NCBI GenBank assembly: GCA_029961685.1
Contig: JARWKL010000006.1
Span: forward strand, 3,100,001-3,164,000
Length of the DNA: 64,000 nucleotides
Reading direction: 5' to 3'
Source of the DNA: Aristolochia californica
Taxonomy: Eukaryota; Streptophyta; Magnoliopsida; Piperales; Aristolochiaceae
Part shown: piece by piece, positions 60,473-64,000 of the stretch
How the letters are laid out: each line of letters begins with the position of its first letter
Position numbering within the stretch: position 1 is the first letter of the stretch
Position numbers and translations under genes: made by a program
The notes under the pieces: generated by a model
Databases searched by the model: none
The model's input: only the letters and a program-made list of their open reading frames with translations
Told to the model about the DNA's origin: nothing

Positions 60473-61855
60473 TCACTTGGGTAATATTTTCGTGTCAGCA
60501 TCATGCCTGTGCTGATTGGTAGCAAGAGAACCTGGCCAGCTCATCGTGGGATATCCAGACATGTGTTGTACAGGTTGATTGTTGTTGTTGCAAGTTCCTG
60601 TGCTCCCGTTGATAGGGCTGCCAGGTTCAGATGATTCACTTGAGGTCCCCTGAGAAGGTGGGCTGGCCGCTGTTACAGGACCCATGCCGGCCATTTGTAT
60701 GCCGGCCGAAGGAGATTCACGATTTGCCGATTCAGGCTTTGATTTTTTACTGTCAGAAATGAAACTGCCAACTACTACCTGATTGAATGTGAGAGATTGG
60801 ATGAATCAGTACTAAAAACGTAGGATGGGGAACAAGAAGCTAAAAAGGGGTCTTTTAGATGCATTCAGACCTGTACAGGTGTCGCAGCCATTAGCATACC
60901 AGCTACACCACCACCCAAAACACGACCATCAGATCCAGCTAATGAGACACTCAAACCACCAGTTCTACTTCGAGTTCCACCACTCTCTGTTAATAAGAAA
61001 GAACCAGAGAGAGAAATAATCTCAAAACGACCCTGCATGGAAAAAAAAAGTTGGGGAAATTATGTATGTTGTGTTCAAAACAGCTTGCATCACAAGAGAC
61101 AAAAATAGAGCATAAAACATTAATCAAATATTTCGTATGAAGGGCAGTTGGATGACCAGTTTGATGACCAAAAAAATACAAGAAATACACCAGCTTTTGA
61201 CACACGCAATCTTTGTCCTTTGCTGATTCCTAGTTTCTATTATCTGCATCCCAAAACAGTCATGAGGTTGTCTTACTCATATTTCAAGACTTACATACAC
61301 TCCATCTGTCATAAACACTATGCCAATCAACGTCCTGACATATTTTATAATCCTTTCTTTGCCACATTCTTATTTAATCTCTCATTCGCCAGCCAATAAA
61401 AATGCTCACAGCCACCAAATAAAGCTTGCATGCCTCCATTTTCTATTCGTGGACAATTATCTCAGTTTTTTTTAAAGTAATATTATATCTCAAATTCAAC
61501 TAAAACTATAAAAAAAACATCTTTCAAATATAAGGGTTAAAAATAAAACTTAAAATGATCTATCATAAGATACACATGTTCTAACATTCTTTACATTATT
61601 TGAATCAGCATGAACCACTAAATGAGAGGCAAGAAGAGCGGTCCCAAATACATGTTCTGTTGCTTTGATAATTAATTGGAGGCAGAGATATATAGGGAAC
61701 TCAAAAAGAACCTCCACACTGACCTCATATGTGACCGTCCCACCAGATGTTGCCGGTTGCCGAAGGGTGACATTACAAATTGCACCGTTTGCTGACAAGA
61801 TGCATACTGTACGTGATCCTTGCTGAGAAAAAGCCATGATCTTTGATGCCACATC
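60473..61855 (-). CDS. AT-hook nuclear-localised (AHL) protein, 3' part
   Basis: Three minus-strand exons, 61724-61855, 60871-61032 and 60473-60778, all phase 0, give the C-terminal 200 codons (199 residues and stop). They hold most of the PPC/DUF296 domain: DVASKIMAFSQQGSRTVCIL, GAICNVTLRQPATSGGTVTY, GRFEIISLSGSFLLTESGGT, GLSVSLAGSDGRVLGGGVAG and TPVQVVVGSF. The tail is Ser/Pro/Asn-rich and ends MSWPGSLATNQH..DTKILPK. The first exon, which would carry the AT-hook RGRP motifs, is upstream of 64000 or hidden; intron 1 is at least 2.1 kb. AHL proteins bind AT-rich minor grooves and control growth and flowering. Placement next to AP2M suggests AHL8 (At5g46640, recalled), but the paralogue is not proven by this part. 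Confidence 0.9.
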
Positions 61856-64000
61856 CTGCCAAAAACAAGGCAAACATATAATATGCTTCCAACGAAAAAG
61901 TTCAAATCCTGTATCAATATTTTTCAGAAAACATAAACTGTATTTATTGCATCCAGATCCATAGACAAACCAGGGAATATAACAAAACATCTACCATAAA
62001 TGACCATTTTCTCAAGTACAAATCGTTAAAGTTTTTCATCATCATAACTTGATCAAAGAAAAAAAAACATTTTTTTATCATGGACACTGAAAGAAAGTCC
62101 TATTAAAAATAATAAAATAGTGTTAATTACACGTTTATTATTTATCCTTTTTTGCTCAACCTTTTTTCATTCAGTAAACTCCTTGTAGCTCTGGTAGTCG
62201 GGGCAGGGATCGGGCTGGAGGAGCAGTGCAATTTGCTTTTTTGGTACTGCCAATGAAGAGGAAGCTAATGTGATAATCCAACCAGGTTTAGCTAGACTGT
62301 AAAGGGTCACAGAACAATCTCCTTTCTGCAATATTTTTTTACCATGACCACCATTACTTGAATGAGATTATTTGTCACAGTGACAACATGAAATTTCATT
62401 ACATACAAGTGACATCTCACTCCGGTTTTCTATTTGGAAAAAGAATAAAAGATTTCAGTCTTTTTGTTTTAAACTTTGGCAGAAGAGTGGGAAACAGATA
62501 CATACTATGATATAATTCAAAGTCAATAATTTGAACTTTAAATACCGAAGAGTAACCAAAAAGCAGAGTTCTTGTCAATTTTAAGGAGCAAAAGGAATCA
62601 TCATTTCCATATACAGCACCCTTTTCTCATTTTCTAATTGTATTCCTTCATCGTCTCTCATTTCTAGATTCCAGCTCAAGAAATAAGGAGGCAAACCAGC
62701 CACCTCCACATATTATGCAAATGAAATCAGCTTCATGTTACAGTTAGAAAGAAAGGATTCCAGACTCAACAAATATAAAAATATTATGTTTTTTTACCCC
62801 CAATATAATATTAATTAGTTTCCCATAAAAACAAAATAAATTGTACCGTACTCCTTGTCTTTTCTTGCTATTATTGTTGATTTTATGAAATTATCATTTT
62901 CTCTTCTTAGATAAGAAAGAGATATGATTGGAATAATTTCAGTTCACTTAGTTTACTTAGTTTACTTAGTTTTCTAAGAAAGTATTTTCTAAAGGAATCT
63001 TATTTCCTAGGATGGGTGAAAAGGAAGCAAAGCTATTATTGTAACTTATGTCATAGTTTATGTTATAAATATGAGAGGGGTAAATCCTAACCTTAATCTC
63101 TTCCATCCTATTTCTTCATCAAACATTCTCTCTTGCCTTCTCTCTTTACTCACATGATCTCCTCTTCCACCCACTTTGTAAATTCTGACAAGATTAAATA
63201 TGACACATGAAGCATGCCAAACAAGGGTGAGTCTCCTTCTTGATTTACCTAGAAACAAGTAGCACACTGGGGGTTCTTAGACCATCTTGACTAAAATGCA
63301 TTAGGCTGATGGGATTCTTCATAAGACAAATGATTTTTGGTTTCCAGGATGGAGGTTCATTTTTTAGCCTCAGTAGCTCAATGCATTAGTATGAAAACAA
63401 GAAAAATAATTAAAAATATGTAATTAATTTTATGCCATTTAAAAATCACCAAACCTGTAAGTCCTTATTAACACACATCGATTGTAGCAATTTCAGTATC
63501 AATTAGGTTTATCTACAATTAGGCCCTTCAAGAATAGGTTGACTCGCCTATCTAGCTGGCTAAGTTTGTTAATCATTTGTCTCAACATTCTAACCTCTGA
63601 AAGGCTTTTTACCTATTCTAAAACAAACAATTTTAGAGGAAATTTTGAAACCATGGAATATCATAAGGTAAATTTATGCTCCTGGGAAACCTCCTTTGGA
63701 TGAATAAGGCACATGTTGCCTAGGTTATCAAAATTCCCTTTTTCAGAGAGAGCAAGATCCTATCTTGGTTAACTCCAGAATACACTTAACAGTCCACAAG
63801 AGATTTTCTTCATAGTAGAGGAGGTATCATATATCATGCAGTCGATAATAAAATGGCAGCAAAAATAGTAGCACAGCTGACACAAATAGTCTCATACTAT
63901 ATTTGAATTAAATAAACTCTCTTTATCAACAGATCAAGTTAAGTTTCAAACAGAAACTTTACAAGTTCCACAGATCACCAAAAAATTTCAACAATAACCT
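61856..64000 (-). other. AHL first intron (partial), no exon found
   Basis: AT-rich intron sequence with a short tandem of AGTTTACTT (about 62950-62970). I searched the minus strand for an AT-hook coding exon and saw none. The frame at 63058-63267 shows no domain. Confidence 0.5.

Overview
This is nuclear DNA from a flowering plant. The genes have many introns with GT..AG borders. The families are plant-specific (FUS3-type B3, NAC, HIPP, LEA_1, AT-hook/PPC, PPR-SMR, POLTERGEIST-like PP2C). The spaces between them are AT-rich and filled with Ty1/copia, Ty3/gypsy, TRIM and hAT relics. I cannot name the species. A dicot or early-diverging angiosperm fits, but this is only an impression.

Layout. 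1-3.7 kb: a small LTR element (minus strand) sits against a decayed Ty3/gypsy pol with a 31-base C run. 3.7-7.4 kb: low-complexity and telomere-like sequence, then a broken 3' piece of an ER HSP70 (BiP) gene. 7.7-11.9 kb: a POLTERGEIST-like PP2C gene (PLL1 type, + strand, 4 exons). 12.6-14.7 kb: a single-exon chloroplast PPR-SMR gene (SOT1 type, - strand). 15.0-17.2 kb: a degenerate hAT transposon. 17.2-20.7 kb: LTR-like and unresolved sequence. 22.2-24.2 kb: a NAC gene (+, 4 exons). 24.6-25.5 kb: a diverged tandem duplication. 25.5-31.2 kb: a dead copia element (+) with a tandemly amplified gag piece. 32.2-33.2 kb: a two-domain HIPP metal-binding protein (-, 4 exons). 34.7-35.2 kb: a LEA_1 gene (+, 2 exons). 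35.7-41.5 kb: a FUS3-like B3 gene (-, 6 exons, 3.7-kb first intron). 42.9-51.7 kb: a small gene of unknown function (-) split by an 8.4-kb intron that holds a complete but dead copia element and a TRIM. 52.6-59.6 kb: AP-2 mu subunit (AP2M, +, 13 exons, 438 codons) with a second TRIM of the same family in intron 4. 60.5-64 kb: the 3' exons of an AT-hook (AHL) gene (-) that runs off the window.

Gene logic. The exon models for PP2C, NAC, HIPP, LEA, FUS3 and AP2M close with consistent phases and GT..AG borders, so these look functional. From memory of Arabidopsis loci, SOT1 (At5g46580), ANAC096 (At5g46590), AP2M (At5g46630) and AHL8 (At5g46640) lie together on chromosome 5, so the right three-quarters of the window looks like a conserved syntenic block. 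Here it carries HIPP, LEA_1 and FUS3 as extra members. FUS3 (a regulator of seed maturation) and LEA_1 (a seed-maturation protein) are convergent neighbours whose coding ends lie about 520 bp apart.

I found no convincing new multi-gene system. The most interesting items are the paired intronic TRIMs, the FUS3/LEA_1 arrangement with a perfect 18-bp hairpin between them, the unknown 148-aa protein with an invaded intron, and the conserved block itself.
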